Source: Paramecium tetraurelia (lineage: Eukaryota > Ciliophora > Oligohymenophorea > Peniculida > Parameciidae). Taken from it: DNA of 64,000 nucleotides. The notes under the pieces are model-generated. The model made no database searches and was not told the DNA's origin. It saw only the letters and a program-made list of their open reading frames with translations. Both the position numbers and the translations under genes were made by a program. How positions within the stretch are numbered: the stretch's first letter is position 1; the number at the start of each line of letters is the position of its first letter. The DNA lies in assembly GCF_000165425.1 (NCBI RefSeq), contig NW_001798965.1:4447-68446 (forward strand), given 5' to 3'. This document shows positions 1 through 13,900 of this stretch, piece after piece.

Positions 1-1
1 C

Positions 2-2037
2 GAGGCCTTCAATCTGGGTGGATCTCCACAGGGGAAATCAAATGGATTTACATAAATCTCTTTGAAATTGTTATTTGGAATGGTAAATAATAATTATTAT
101 TCTTAAATGTCTGTGGCTGTTAGTAAACCATCTATAGTAGTTGTAAACAACACATCTTTTAAAATTGCAGCATCAACGACCTAAATTGAAAACGGAATCG
201 TCACCAAATCTTTGGGGTGTAATGAATGGTTAAACTATTGTATAATTACAGATTTCTCAAATTGCATAAGAACATTCAAATTTGATGCAGTTTTCATACA
301 AGAACACTTCACTAACTTTTCTGTAATACTAATAGGGTACTTTGCTGATGAAACAGCTGCGTTATTAATTGTAAGCATTATTATATCGCTCTTATATTAT
401 GTGCAATAAAGTTATTACTAACTTGAAAATGAACAGGCTATTGAATAAATTGCGTTTTATATAGTATACTCTCCAAACTTAGTTCCTTCAACACCTGCAT
501 AAAGATAATCAGAATGGCTAGATTAAATAGATAATGTTAAATTTGGACCTAAAAATGTTTAGCCCCTATCTATAATCATTACTTCTGGAAATTAAAGTAC
601 CAGTTCGTCAATATATTGATGAAATTAGATAGGAATTTAATTTTCTGTGACATCTAATTATATCAATTAGATTTAAAAAGCATATTGCATTAATTTTTAA
701 TTTACCTGAGAAACTACGGATATATTCAGTTTTACAGGCATAACAAACGAATCTATTTATTATGTTAAATTTTAGGAAATAAATATCTAAGGTTCATTAA
801 TTAAATAAGTAGAAATTACGATTTAATTATTAATTGAGTCTTATACAGCAACAATATTCCTCAATAAGTAAAATAATGCAAATGTCCCTTCATTCAGCTA
901 TTAGTAACATGTAGCTTTAATGGTGTTTTCTAACTGCAAGCCTATTATGAAGGAGTCAGTAACAATGAAAATATTATCCAGAGTTACTTACAAATTGATA
1001 ATTTATGTATACTCATTTAAAAAATATTAAATTGATTAGACTTCTTGATTTATGTAATTAACATCAATGAAAAAGGATGTAAGTTTTTATTATTGTAGAA
1101 ATACAATGTGAAACAAGTTATTGCTAATTTGTTAATTTGCAAAATATGAAATTGGTTAGAGATCATCTTGACTTTAAATATTTATATTTATTATTTCTTG
1201 AATGTCTGTATTATTAATTAAATCAACCAAATATACACGATCTTTGGTTATTAGAAAAAGGAAATTTGAATTACTAGATAAGACAGCATTTTAATAGTTG
1301 CCTTAAAATATTTACTCAGATATTAACTCTACATCATTTTAGTTAGAAGTAAAGTAAACTATATGAACATCTATTTCTGTTGTATATATCAAGCAAAAAG
1401 TAAAATTTGCAAAGTTTACAGATTAAATTTAAACTATAGGATTATATATTTCGGATTTTATTGAATAATTTACGACAATATCTGTGCATTCTAGGCTTGT
1501 GGAATTTAACAATGTAAAGAACAATTCTCCTTCCTAAATGCTACTAAGCATCCCAAAATCATTTGTGATTAAGTTAATTTAGAAAAAATCTATAATAATA
1601 CAAAATATGTATTACCATTTTAAATCGTGATATCTAAAAAAGTGAATTGTAGTTCGCCGTTATGTTTTATATGTCCCTTGTAAAGCATTTTATCATAAGT
1701 TAAAACCCAGAAATTATTTGAATTATCTCCGAAAAGAGCAACATAATTACTCCCAATTCGGATTGATGAATCATTAATACTCGTTGAATTCATTTTATGA
1801 ATTTGTGATATTGTTTAATCAATTTTCAGGTTGAACTAGCTTGAAATTAATAATGTGTAATATGGGGCTTCAACTATCTCTAAAGTATAATCTCTCAAAT
1901 ATATTGTATTAGAATTTCGAATTTCTAAAGGGAAGTTGAATTTTTGAGTTTAAGAAATTGTAATATCACTTAAACATTCTTTTAAGATAGCTAATAAAAT
2001 CCAAAAATGTTAAAAATACATTAAATTAATTATCGAA
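2..2037 (+). pseudogene. 5'-truncated, frame-broken coding region
   Basis: The window opens inside a coding frame (frame 2) that reads to a TGA at 617-619 and gives about 200 residues, including a hydrophobic run around 360-400. The same frame resumes after a possible 36-nt intron at 597-632. It is broken again by a TGA near 705, and further coding-like stretches lie in different frames at about 840-1030, 1100-1560 and 1500-1800. Two good micro-introns are visible (about 1008-1040 and a 20-nt one ending near 1099), but no set of introns I tried joins all the pieces. I read it as a decaying gene, or a many-intron gene with errors. I do not recognise the protein. Confidence 0.42.
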
Positions 2038-2605
2038 ATGATACCCAGAATTATTATGTAATATATAATAAAGATTATTTAATATGGAAGGATTACATAA
2101 TAAATGTAAATGACACCTAAATTACCCAACTAACTTAAATTTTGAACAAATTATTTATCTTACAACATTTGATTCATTTTGGGATTTTGTAAATATTCAA
2201 TGCTAATAAATAAACATTTACTATATAAAAAATTTTTGTTTTTATATTTAAATCGATTATTTCATAGACTACCTGGATCTCAAGACCATTAGAAATTACT
2301 TTTTAACAATTTCTTGGGATTTAACCAGAATGTTAAAAGATTAAATATGAATATTATTATTAGGTTAATTAAAAATAATATCAATATAATTTATACTTAG
2401 TTGATACTTTTTTTGGTTCTTGTAAAATTGTAATAATACTATAGAAAAATAATAAATCCTTAATTAAAATTAAAACTATTTAGTTTAGTAGGTTTTAATG
2501 TCTGAAAAGGTTGTAAAATAATAATCCTTAAGTATTGATTATTTGAAATATATTTAAGAGCTATAAATTTTTAAAATAACATTTACAAATTTAATATTAA
2601 TTTTA
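2038..2605. other. AT-rich spacer, no gene seen
   Basis: Very AT-rich, with TGA in all frames at short intervals. It must contain the promoter of the ankyrin gene starting at 2606; I see no other structure. Confidence 0.6.
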
Positions 2606-3494
2606 ATGGGAAACACTAATGTAAATAAAATTATGCTCAGCGCAATAGAAAAACAACGATATGATAAAATTGTTGAAATAATTGAAGTATTAAATGTCTT
2701 GATTAGAAATATCCACAAATATTGTCGGAAGATTTAAGTTAAGAAATTTAATCTACTCCTTTAGCAAGAGCAGTTTGGAGAAATGATATCTATTTAGTTG
2801 ATATATTGATCAAAGTAAGAGATTTTTAAAATAATAGAATGGGGCTGACGTTGACAATGGGGGGTCTTCAAGTATAACTCCGTTAATGTGGGCTTGTAGA
2901 AGAGACAATGCTTATTTGGTTTCAAATTTAGTTGAATATGGAGCAAAAATCGCAATAAAATCAAATGAAGGATATACGGCATTAGATTATGCTATAGTTC
3001 ATGGTAATTATAGACCAGCTTTGTTTTTATTTGAATTTTATTAAGAAACTTTAGAATATTTTGATTATTATTAGTTTGCAAAAGACAGGGATTATCGTTA
3101 TGTTAATTATGAGGTGATGTTATCCAACTTGAGACAAAAAGTTCCTTATTAACAATTGCCAAATATTTTTAAAAAGCCTGAAAAAAAAAGATTAATCGAT
3201 CCAGTTGTTGATCCAAGAGAAAGTTGGAAATAATTAATAGTTAGACAAATTGATTTCAAGGAGCCACCTTTGGTTGAAAGAAATGAATTGCCAGATAACT
3301 TATAACCATAAAATCGTTTCTGGGGAAAAGTGAGATAACAATTGAATGGATTGTCTGTTTAGCCTTCATAGAGAATGAATTAGGGGGATGAAGGATAAAA
3401 TTTATAATAAAATATTCCGTAAGAAATCAAATCATCAAAAAGTTAGGACTAAGAGCATTCCAATGTTCATATTGACTAAGTATCTGTAGGTTGA
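2606..3494 (+). CDS. Ankyrin-repeat protein
   Basis: A 281-residue protein, probably a soluble binding scaffold. Two micro-introns, 2687-2706 (20 nt) and 2815-2837 (23 nt), restore one frame from ATG 2606 to TGA 3492-3494. Residues about 40-125 form two or three ankyrin units: the pattern TPLARAVWRNDIYLVDILIK, then TPLMWACRRDNAYLVSNLVE, then YTALDYAI matches the repeat (TPL-x2-A at the turn, LL-like helices). The C-terminal half is polar, Q-rich and low-complexity with no recognised domain. Family knowledge says ankyrin repeats bind proteins; no enzymatic domain is present, so the partner is unknown. It lies 47 bp upstream of the Rab gene on the same strand. Confidence 0.85.
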
Positions 3495-3541
3495 AACTAG
3501 AAAACAATTGATTTAATATTTTAAATATTATTATTATTTAC

Positions 3542-4187
3542 ATGGATTCTCCATAATTATTATGCAAAGTAGTGTTGATTGGAGATTCTGGAGTAGGCAA
3601 GACATCAATATTGAACAAAAGAATTTATGAAAAGTTCTCATTTCATACTACCCATACATAGATGGGATAAATGAATACTTTGAAACTAAAAATTAATGAT
3701 AAAGAAATAACTCTCAAATTATGGGATACTGTAACTAAATTGTTAATTACTTTAGGCAGGACAAGAAAAATATAGAACGATAACATTATAATTTTATAGA
3801 GAAACCAAAGGAGCATTCCTTGTTTTTGATATGACGGTACAATAAACATTTGACAATATCAAATTTTGGGCTAAGTAATTGAGGAATCATGGAGGAGATG
3901 ACGTTAAGAAGGTTATTTTAGCAAATAAATGTGATTTAACTGATAAATTAGTAGTCAAAGAAGAGGAAATATTAGAATTAGCAAAGTAAATTAATGCTAC
4001 TTACTTCATTGTATCTGCATATACTAATGAAAATATTATAGAATGCTTTGATTATATGGCACTTGAATTAATGAAAAATTGTTGTAATTAACCAGATAAG
4101 GGTCTCTAAAGTAAATAATTATCCGCAAATACAGAAAGTGTTTTGGATTAAAAATAAAAGAACAAGTCATCTTCAGGATGCTGCTGA
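3542..4187 (+). CDS. Rab-family small GTPase
   Basis: A 206-residue GTPase, the usual Rab length, expected to control vesicle traffic on a membrane. One 25-nt intron at 3731-3755 falls exactly inside the DTAGQE motif. Visible motifs: P-loop GDSGVGKTS (residues about 11-19), WDTAGQE switch II, NKCDL guanine-specificity motif and SAYT (G5). The effector region keeps a threonine, followed by a methionine-glycine pair rather than the usual IG. The protein ends in CC, the typical double-geranylgeranylation signal of Rabs. I cannot assign a Rab subfamily. The start is the first ATG, 47 bp after the ankyrin gene. Confidence 0.93.
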
Positions 4188-5069
4188 TAGCTGATAAATA
4201 TTATATTAGAGTATTCATTAATATTATCCCTAATACTTTTAAGTCAATTTTTATTATATTTATTAATGATTCCATTAACCATCATATGTAGACTGTACTT
4301 TGCTAAACTCAATTGTGTGGAATCCCCTTTATTAAATTTAAAGATAATATGAATTCTTGATCAGAATAAACAGTTCCTAATTTTATTCTTAATATTAAAT
4401 AATATGTAATTTCTTAAAAATAAAAGTCCATATAATATAATGACAGACCAATTTTATAATAATATGTGCTCTTGACTATTCTAAATTATTTTTAGTTATG
4501 TAATATATAATTCTTAATTGTAATTAAAACGAAAAACCTGAGAGCTGCATAAAAACAAGATTCCATTCAGAATTAATACAACATTTTCATAACGTTGGTA
4601 TAAAATTTTTTCAATTTAAGAATTTCAACCCACTTCTAAATTCTCTTAAAAAACAAAATTTTTGACAATTATGATAAATATAAGTATTTAAGACCTTCTA
4701 ATTATTGAAGTAATCTATTGGTCAAGAACCAAAGACACACCTTAATAATAGGTCATCGACTAGATTAGGATTAATAGTGGGAATTTTATCGCATTTCACA
4801 GGAAAATTAGATTATTATTGATTTAGGACACTGAATATTTAAGTGAAAAAGATAATCAAAATTTTCCAAGATTTCTTTTATTTTGATGATATTTCATTTA
4901 TTCTATTTGTTATTAAAGCAATAAAATTTTATAAATATCCAAATTATATTATAATGATTCACTAATTAATCAATGAATGAATATTGAAATAACATATTCC
5001 TTGCAAAGATGAGCTTATATTAATAATTTGATTATCGTGATGTTAGTATTTGTTAATTTTGATATAAAT
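4188..5069. other. AT-rich region without an intact gene
   Basis: About 0.9 kb between convergent genes. Short TGA-free stretches near 4690-4870 look weakly coding in two + strand frames, but no start, stop and intron combination makes a protein. It may hold a decayed gene. Confidence 0.5.
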
Positions 5070-6321
5070 TCAATCTTCAAATATTTAAACTTATGATTTA
5101 GCAATTCTAATACACGGATATAATGGAAAATTTGTTTGGATTTATAATTTCTAAATCTACATATCAATAAGATACAAAAGATTTTTTAGTTCGAGTATTA
5201 GTCCATCTAATAGTTTTTTCTATCATATCAACTAATATTTCGATAATATCTCCTTATTCTGATGGAAATCCTTTTAATTACTCATTTATTTCTTTATCAT
5301 GATGTGAATATACTTTTCCCATTCTGCAAATCATGTAATAGCTTATCTAAAACGAATAAATTACCCATGTTCAGCTTCTGTAACAAATCCTCTATAATCT
5401 TTATTAATGCGATCCCTGAAACAGATTCCACAATAAAATTGATGTAATTTTAAAATTTTAAAGCTAAAACTAATTTATCCATTATTTGGTAATGCTTACT
5501 CACATAAAACTACTTACCAAACATCATCTTCTGCAAAGGCCACCTTTCCATCTGAAGAAACTTAAATTTATGATTGCTTGTAGATGTTTGAAAATTTTAA
5601 ATCTCTTTTGTAATCCTTTGGATCCTAAGTCTAATGCGCAGGCTTTTAAATTAATAGAGAAGCCATATTATCCTTGAGGGTTTACAGTTTATCTTTTAAA
5701 ATTTGATATTATGGTAAAATAGTTGGCTTATCAAATTTTGGGATCAGCAACTATTTCAATATTTCTTGATTAAAAGACTTTTAACTTTTATTAATCTCTT
5801 AGAATAATTATTTGATATTGTCTTCAATTTAATTGATAGCATCATCAGTAATACATTATTAGCTATTTAATCCTTAAAATATCCCTTTAAATAATGCATA
5901 AAATGAGACCTAAATAATAGTAATAAATGATAACCTTCTCTAAATCATTTCTTAGATTCTCTTTTTTTTAGATGACATCTATAATGATTTTCTTATATCT
6001 ATCAATTAAATTGCTCAAACTAATTTAAATTTCCTATATATATGTTTCAATAGAGATAATTAGTTATTTTAATTTTGAAACATGTACATTGTCTATTTTT
6101 TCAATTAACTATCTGTTTTCTTTACTCAAATTAAACTCTCCTAAAAAATAATCAGGCTCCTTTAAAGCTTTTCTTATGGATAACTATTTAAACATATTTG
6201 TATTTTCTTATTTTTTTTAATTTTCAAAGCATTCTTCACATGCAAATTATAAAATAGTTTCATTCCAAAGCAAAAATATAGCCTAGTTATCCGGATGATA
6301 TTTGCACATCATAATATTCAT
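5070..6321 (-). CDS. Paramecium-type zinc-binding/coiled-coil protein with C-terminal beta domain
   Basis: A protein of about 392 residues. Removing three introns (25, 23 and 25 nt; the 23-nt one ends AAG) leaves an open frame from ATG 6321 to the stop at 5072-5070. The N-terminus has a B-box-like cluster (CKYHPDN, then CEECFEN about 20 residues later). A helical, Q-rich middle follows. The C-terminal 150 residues resemble the SPRY-like domain that ends a large lineage-specific Paramecium family, with LCEQALPNNGQISFSFKI, YYMICRMGKVYSHHD and PLYPCIRI as landmarks. The TRIM-like layout suggests a protein-binding or ubiquitin-related role, but there is no RING, so function is not known. Its promoter lies between it and the relic at 6736. 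Confidence 0.72.
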
Positions 6322-6735
6322 TTAATTAATAGTATTTGTTCTTATAAATAATAATCTAATTATTAACAAATTAACTATAAATTTGTGGTTTGATAAATTC
6401 TTATTCAATATAGACAGTAGAAAGGTGAAAAATAAAACTAGATGGGGACGACATTTGTTTATTTTGATTAACAAGTAAATATCGAAAGAGTAATATTTAA
6501 GGTGAAATGATCAATTGGATTGATATTTTGTGTTGTTTAATAAAATACGAAAATATTATTTCATCTTGATGAATAATAGAATTTTATTAATTAGAAACTA
6601 ATGAATAGAATCAAACATATGAAAGAGTGTTAATTTTAATAATCTATATATTATTTTTTAATAATTAGACTATCAATTTATAATGGACATTGAATAATAA
6701 ATATTAAGATTAATATAACTTTCTGTAATTCTACA

Positions 6736-7689
6736 ATGAATTAAAATTAGACAAAATAATGTTCACTTCATCAAGGATTAGAAATTATTGCTTTGGATTA
6801 AAGTAAATAGGAATTAGAAAACAAATAGTTATGTTTAAAATGTTTGGCTGTACTTCGAAACAAAAAGTCATTTTGATCTCTGAATCTTTAGAGTAGATTG
6901 GAGAGATAACTTCTAAATTCAAACAAGAAAGACTTAACCAATAAGAAAGAAATGTTCAAATTATAAAGGATTTAAAGGATAAAGTACAAAATCTAAAGGA
7001 CTCTTAAGTTTAATAATTTGAAAAAATAACATGTACATTGGAAAAATGGGTATAAATGATTTCAAATTAAGAAGAGGAATTTACTGAAAAGATAGACTCC
7101 GTATCCTTTATTGATATTGATGAATTTATTAATTTTACTTAAGACTTGGATGCTTAAAAATTATCATATAATGATGAATTTAAATTAGATTTAAAACAAA
7201 AATTGGAAGCTTTGATAGAGAACAATATAATTGGATATGACCTTTACATTTTGGTCTTTCAATATTCATAATAAAACAAAAATTGGAATTAAATCCAAAA
7301 GATATAAACTAGTGCTGGTGGATATCGTTTATGTTTCATCAGTGATAACCAGTTTACTTTTTAACCTATCAATTAGGATATCCTGGAAAGTTTATTCAAA
7401 AGAAAAAAGTGAAGAATATACTAAGAGGTAAGGTATCAAAATTAAGAAAGGATTTGATTAAAATTGCTTTTTCCCTTAATAATACATTAAATAAAAATAA
7501 TTGCTCATTAATAAAAGTGGATCATGCATCAATATGATAAAAGTTCTCGAAAGTGGTTAATTGATGGTTGAATAATGTATTGAATTTGAAACCAATTATA
7601 TTTTTGGTGCTACAAACAATAACGGTGATTATTTAGTAACGTGGGATTATGTCACAAAAGATTTATAATTGAGAAAGTATTAAGAATGA
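6736..7689 (+). pseudogene. Frameshifted relic of a Paramecium B-box/WD-repeat family gene
   Basis: From ATG 6736 the frame gives a Cys/His motif (CSLHQG, then LCLKCL), then a coiled-coil segment in another frame (KFKQERLNQQERNVQIIKD), then a WD-like segment (GGYRLCFISDNQFTFQPI) and finally a piece ending NGDYLVTWDYVTKDLQLRKY at TGA 7687-7689. The order matches a large Paramecium family whose C-terminus forms WD40 blades. At least two frame changes (near 6880 and 7385) are not explained by GT...AG introns, and most of the WD blades are missing. I infer a pseudogene; a sequencing error at one site cannot be excluded. Confidence 0.6.
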
Positions 7690-7940
7690 GGAATTAAATG
7701 TACATTTATATTTCAAAATATTCGATTATTTAATGTTATGTAAAACAATTTGAACATTGTTTTAGTTAGAATAGTTAGAGTTATTATATATTTATATATT
7801 AAATTTGCCATTTAGCAATAATTACTTTATAATTTAAATGCGTAATATATATAGAAAAATGAAAATTAAGATATTTGCTTTGTCTTTTGCTTCTAATCGA
7901 AATAAATTATAAAGGCAAAATATCCAATTATTTATAATAA

Positions 7941-10900
7941 ATGTCAAGTTAATGTTCTTTTGAAGAACTAAACTCATCTGTAAATTTGAGTTTGGACAGT
8001 GGGTTAATAAATGTTGTTTAGAATCCAAATGATTCAGAGTTGGATTTCAATTAGTTAGAGTCAGCAATATTGAGTTCGAAACAGGAAGGTCTAACAAAAC
8101 TGATAAAGGGATCTGATTAATATTATTATTAATATTTCCTCAACATCCTAAATACAAGTGGATATAGATTGGATTCTAAATAATTAGAAAACTTTGAATA
8201 GTATAAGAAGATGAATACAGAAAACTTTTAAAAAATAAGACTTAGATCTTTATTTATAGAATATGATGAACTAATGAATATGTAATAGAGTGAAAAAGTG
8301 AAACTGAAAGAACAAGAGATATTGAGAAAGATTAACAAAAGATTATTTGGATTTAGTTTCGAAGAATTATCGTAAAATAACTTAGATAGTGATTAATAAA
8401 AATTATTAATATAGAAATAGTAAGTAATTAGTGGGAATACATAAGCAAAAGTAGGACTTTCAGAATTGGATAATAGTAAATTATAAGTAGAAGAATACAT
8501 AAAAAATGCATACTCTGAGAAAGGAATCTTGAAATTAAAGACTAATCTTCTTAGTAAATTAGATTTGATATAATTATCAAAATCCACTGTTAAAGTGATC
8601 GATATTTTCTTTACCAAAATTGATACATTAATAATTGAGTATTTAGATTTGTTTAAACAATAGATTAAATAATATACCAGAGTTTTACAATGAATTGATG
8701 AAGAGAGAGGATTATAAAAATAAATTTGACGCAGTTCATTTTAAAAAGCTTACTTTAAGTTAAATGAAATAGATAATGACATTAAATAATAGATTTTTGG
8801 AGAATCTACACTTTGTTGGATATCTATATTTTAAAAAGTATAATTTAGGTAAATATGATAAAAATGATGAAAAATTCTAAGATAATAAAGAATACTTTTT
8901 ATCTACTTTAAAAAAGGCTTATTTATGGAGTAAAACTTTACCTGATAAATTCAAATCATTAAGTGATCAAATATTACTTGAGTTGCTATAATTAGGTAAT
9001 TGAATTTGAATTAATATATTAGGCATTGAATTTAAGCATTTTGATTTTGATCTACTTTCAGAATACTTAAGAAACCCAAAAGATTATTATTCTAATTGTA
9101 CTTAATAACAAAAAGATCATTAAAGCAAAATCAGAAGAGAATATCAATCGTTTTGGCATGATTTCCATGATTTTAACTTTTAGAGATGTATTTGATTTTA
9201 TTATAATATAGGGATGTATCCAGATAAAATGATTGAGAAATATTTGGAGAAATATTTCTAATTGCATGACAATTACAGCATATTTGAGTTGTATTTAGAA
9301 GCCAATTATTTAAAGATGTTAAAAGCTGAATGCAAACTCTACAAAGGAGATGAAGTCACTAATTTAACTGAATTCTTTACAAATTCACAAATTAAATAGA
9401 TGAATAATAATAAGATTCTCAATTTGTGTGATTATAATAAATAATACTTTTTTAAAGGAGATCCAGTCACACTTTATATCGAATTGAAAAATATATCCAA
9501 TCTAACAATTAAGATATTTTAAATCAACATGAAAAACTTTTATATGGCCAAAAGTGAATAACTAACTTCAAATATATGTTTAGATGGGTTTATTCCAACC
9601 GAAGAGATAAGCTTTACATATGATTATCCACCAATTAAGAAAGTAATCAAAGAATTCTCATTTGAATCAATATAGAAAAGTGAAAGAGGAAGCTTTATTA
9701 TTGAATTTATTGGTAATGGATTATCATCAAAAGCCATAATTGAAAAAGGACGGCTATGTTTACATGAAACCGTTGTGTCTGCTGGATATAAATATGAAAT
9801 ATTTGACGAAAACTTTGAGAAATTGGTTGATGAACAAATTGGATTATGGATTAATGAAACTTATTACAAATAATCTAATGGTGAAATAATATTACCATTT
9901 CCAGAATCTGAGACTAAATATAATGCAATTATTCAACATGGTGATTTTTACTAGAAAACCTAGCTTAATTTATAACCTGAGTAATTCTAATTGCATTGTG
10001 CTTTTATATTAACTGAAGAATAAATTTAATTAGGATAAGAACTTACAACAATAATTATACCAAAATTACTACTCAACAATTAAGATGTTGGATTTGGATT
10101 TTTTAAGGAATAATAAATTTTAGTAACATGTGTCAATGATAAAGGAGTTCCATAGACAATTACCTTTAAAGATCTCATTTTTGAAAGCAATGTCCCTCTA
10201 GAAGTTAAATTTCCAATTACCTAATAATTAAGGAATATTGATATTGAAGTCTCAGGAAGAATCAAGAGATTGCGTTTTGATTAAGATTTGATCCTAAAGA
10301 AGTTTCATCAAGTTAAATTCAATCATGGCTAATCATAACATATATTTTAGAAACAATTGCTGAAATTTGATTAAAATGATGGATACTCAATCTATTTGTT
10401 AGGAAAAAATGGAGAACCTACCAGCAACGCATAAGTTTAAATCTAATTTGAACATTCAGAAATAGATGATCTAATCTAAGAAAAGCTTATAACAAATTAA
10501 TAAGGATAAATAAAATTAGGATTCTTGAAAAACATCTCTAAAATATCCTCATCTGTTCTTATTACAAACACATAAGTTGAAAAAAAGGAATGGGATCTAT
10601 TCAATCCAAATAAATTTTGTTTAGAAAACTACTAAGAGACTTTTGTCGTTGGACAGAAATTGACTCTTAAGTATCCCTCAGAATATACTGAATAGGATAT
10701 TTTATTTTATAAAACCAAAAGTCTAAAATCAGTATTTTTACCTGTGAAAAATTTAATTTAAAAAGTATAAAGGGATAATAATTCGGTAATTTTTGAATTT
10801 GAGAAGAAAGGAAAATATATACTTGAATTTGTAAGAGAAAAAGTAATTTATTAATTTAATGTTCTTGAAAGCAATGTCAAGCACAAAGATAATCTAATTT

Positions 10901-13900
10901 ATACATCAACAAGAAGAATTTCTCAAAACTTAGCTGAAAAAAATTTCTCCTTGGAAAATACTAAAATCAGTTAGTAAGAGTAACACTTCGTTGTAGAAGG
11001 AGATTTTGTATCTTCAACTGAAGTTCGGTTTTTAGCCTTGGCAACAACTTTTTTCCCAAAAGAATTATCAATAATAAATAAACAAATGGGATCAATATTT
11101 TATTAAAATGTGTCTGACAATGATCTTAGAATAGAGTTGAGAGATAATATTTATCTATCTAATTTATAATAATCAGAAGAATTAAGATATATCATTGAAA
11201 GAAAAAATTAAACTAAATATGTGGGAAATACTCTTGAAAAACCATAGATCCTGTTAAATAGACTACTTGCTGATTAAACAGTAACATAGGATGAATAAAT
11301 ATTGAAATAGGACCATAATTTAACAGGAAATGAAAGGAAAAGATGTGCATCATCTAGATTTTTGAAAAAAGCAGCTAATTAGTTTACAGGAAATTAATTA
11401 TGTGATAGTTTTACAGAATTCTTATTGTTTCCTGGTAAAGTAATAACTCAGATCAATTAAGATAAGAATCACTTTTCATTTGAAGTTCCAAATTAATATT
11501 CTACTATTTTGATCTTAGCTTACGCTAACGAATCATACATCTCTAGGGTATTGCCATTATCCAATAGTGTTATATAAGCAAAGAACCTATGTCATCAGTC
11601 ATCTTTATCAAAAGATAAATTTTACTCTACTTTTCGAAGCACAAAACAAATAGCACCCAAAATTCCATATTAAATTTAAGATATATCTTCTACTGAAATT
11701 TTTATTTTGGATAACCTAAATGTATTGTTTAGAATTCAAAAGGAATTAATGAAAATTGGAAATAAGAAATTAGTAGCTGAGGATGAAAAGTTCATCAATC
11801 AACTTTTGAAATGGAATCAAGAGTCTATTCAATCTCAACATAAATTTTATAATTAACATTAATGTGATGAACTTAATTTATTCTTGTATTTTAAAGATCC
11901 GGCATATTTTGAAACCTACATCTCAAAATATATTTCAAACAAAATTGAAAAATCATTCATTGATTTCTTTTTACTAAAAGATAAGAATGCTCTTAGCAAA
12001 TATGTATAGGTAACTTCATTTAAATAGTTAAACGCCTTAGAATAAGCCTTATTAGTCATTTATTTTTAAGAAATTATAGGCAATAAAGAATAAGCATAAG
12101 CTATTGCACTTTATATGAGCAATAATAATAATAACAATAAGCTGATTAAATAAGATGACGATAGATTTAAAACACTATTTGATACAATTTTAGGAATTGA
12201 GAAGGATAGTTAAGGTGAGCAGGAAGAAATTCCTGAGAAAAAATAAAATGAAATTGCTCCTCCTTACAGTCCTCCAAAAGAGCAAATGGTTTAAAATATG
12301 CAGCGTTAATTGAAAAAAAGATCATCTCTAATGAGGTTTGATAGTATTGATTATAAACAGAAAGAAGATGATGATTCTTCTATGAGCATTTAATCAATTG
12401 TCCAATCTATTAAAAGTCGATCATCAGTTAAAAAAAATGTAAATAAAATTCCCGAAATGAAATTTCATAGCAAAGACTATAAGCCTTAGGAGCAAGCTTT
12501 AAAATATGATAAAATGAGAAATCAATTGATGAAGACTTTTTCAAATGTTGAAACTACCAATGAGTATTGTGAGAAACATTATAGATATGGAGTGAATTAA
12601 TAAGATTTTCATAATTTAGTTAAGCCTTAAGAGTTCTTTGTAGATCTTGTGAATCATTCTATATAGAAAGGGTTTTTAAAATAAGATTTCTGTCCTTCAT
12701 CTTTCATGCTTTGTAATAATAATTTTACAGAAATTCTTAGTGTATTAGCATTGATGAGTTTACCATTTTAAACTCCTTAATTTAGCCAGACTTAATTTGG
12801 AAATAAAGGATTGGAGATCAATTATGAAAGTTCTGCGCTGATTTTTACTAGAGAAATCAAAGAGGCAGAAGTCTAACTTAATTCAAATATTATAATCAAT
12901 TAAACATTTTTTGATATTACTGAAGAAAATTAAGTGGATTAGGATGGTAATGAATATGAATAAGATTTGAGTGAGTTCTTTATTAAGAAGGTATATTGTT
13001 GTAAAATAGTTGTTTCGAATTGTTCAGCAATATCATAAACCTTTTAGTTATTAGTAGAAATTCCAAATGGTTCAATCCCAGTTTTTACAACATTTTCAAC
13101 TAAAACATTTACTTTGACTTGTGCTCCTTATTAGACACAAATACAAAAGTACTTTTTCTATTTCCCAAAATCAGGAATATTCACAATATATCCAGCTAAT
13201 ATATCAAAGCTTGGTAAGGTCATTTAGATTGCAAAGGAGAAAACACTTTAAGTTTATGATTAAAAACCAAAAGTAAATCTAGAAAATATCAATGAAGTAT
13301 TATCAACGGATAATAATAAAGATATTTTAAATTACATTGAGAATAAGAACATTTTCAATACTAAACTATTTAATCCAAAATTATTGTATCATAAATTTAG
13401 TGATTAAGTGTTTTATAATTAAGTGATGGAAATATATAGAAGGAGAAAGTTTTATGATTTCCACAGTTTTGCTTATTCACTATTACACAATAACATTGAA
13501 TGTTTGAAAGAGCTGTTTTTGACAGAATAAGGTCAAAATGCATTGAAATAGAAGTTTAAGCATTTTAAGTGTTCTTTGTTTGAAATCAATTCTATCAGAG
13601 TTCTTGAATATTATCCACTCATTATCAAGCGAGTTCATAAACTCAAATAAGGGGAGAATAATATACTAAATGTGTAATTTAGAAAGCAATATACAAATTA
13701 TTTATCATATCTCCTGGAAAAACCATAATTTTCAACAGTTGATAAAATAGTCCTCATTTACTACTTGTTATTATAGGAGAGAGTAAACGAAGCTGTGTAA
13801 GTTTATGAATAAATAAGTGAGGAAGAGTAAAAAGAATAGCAATTATAATTTGATTATTTGTCAGCATATTTAGACTTTTATACTGGATACCCAAATTTTC

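Noticed and set aside
8052-8062. GTTCGAA box like a tRNA T-arm (also near 44970)
   Set aside because: Both lie inside well-supported coding exons with no acceptor or anticodon stems around them.
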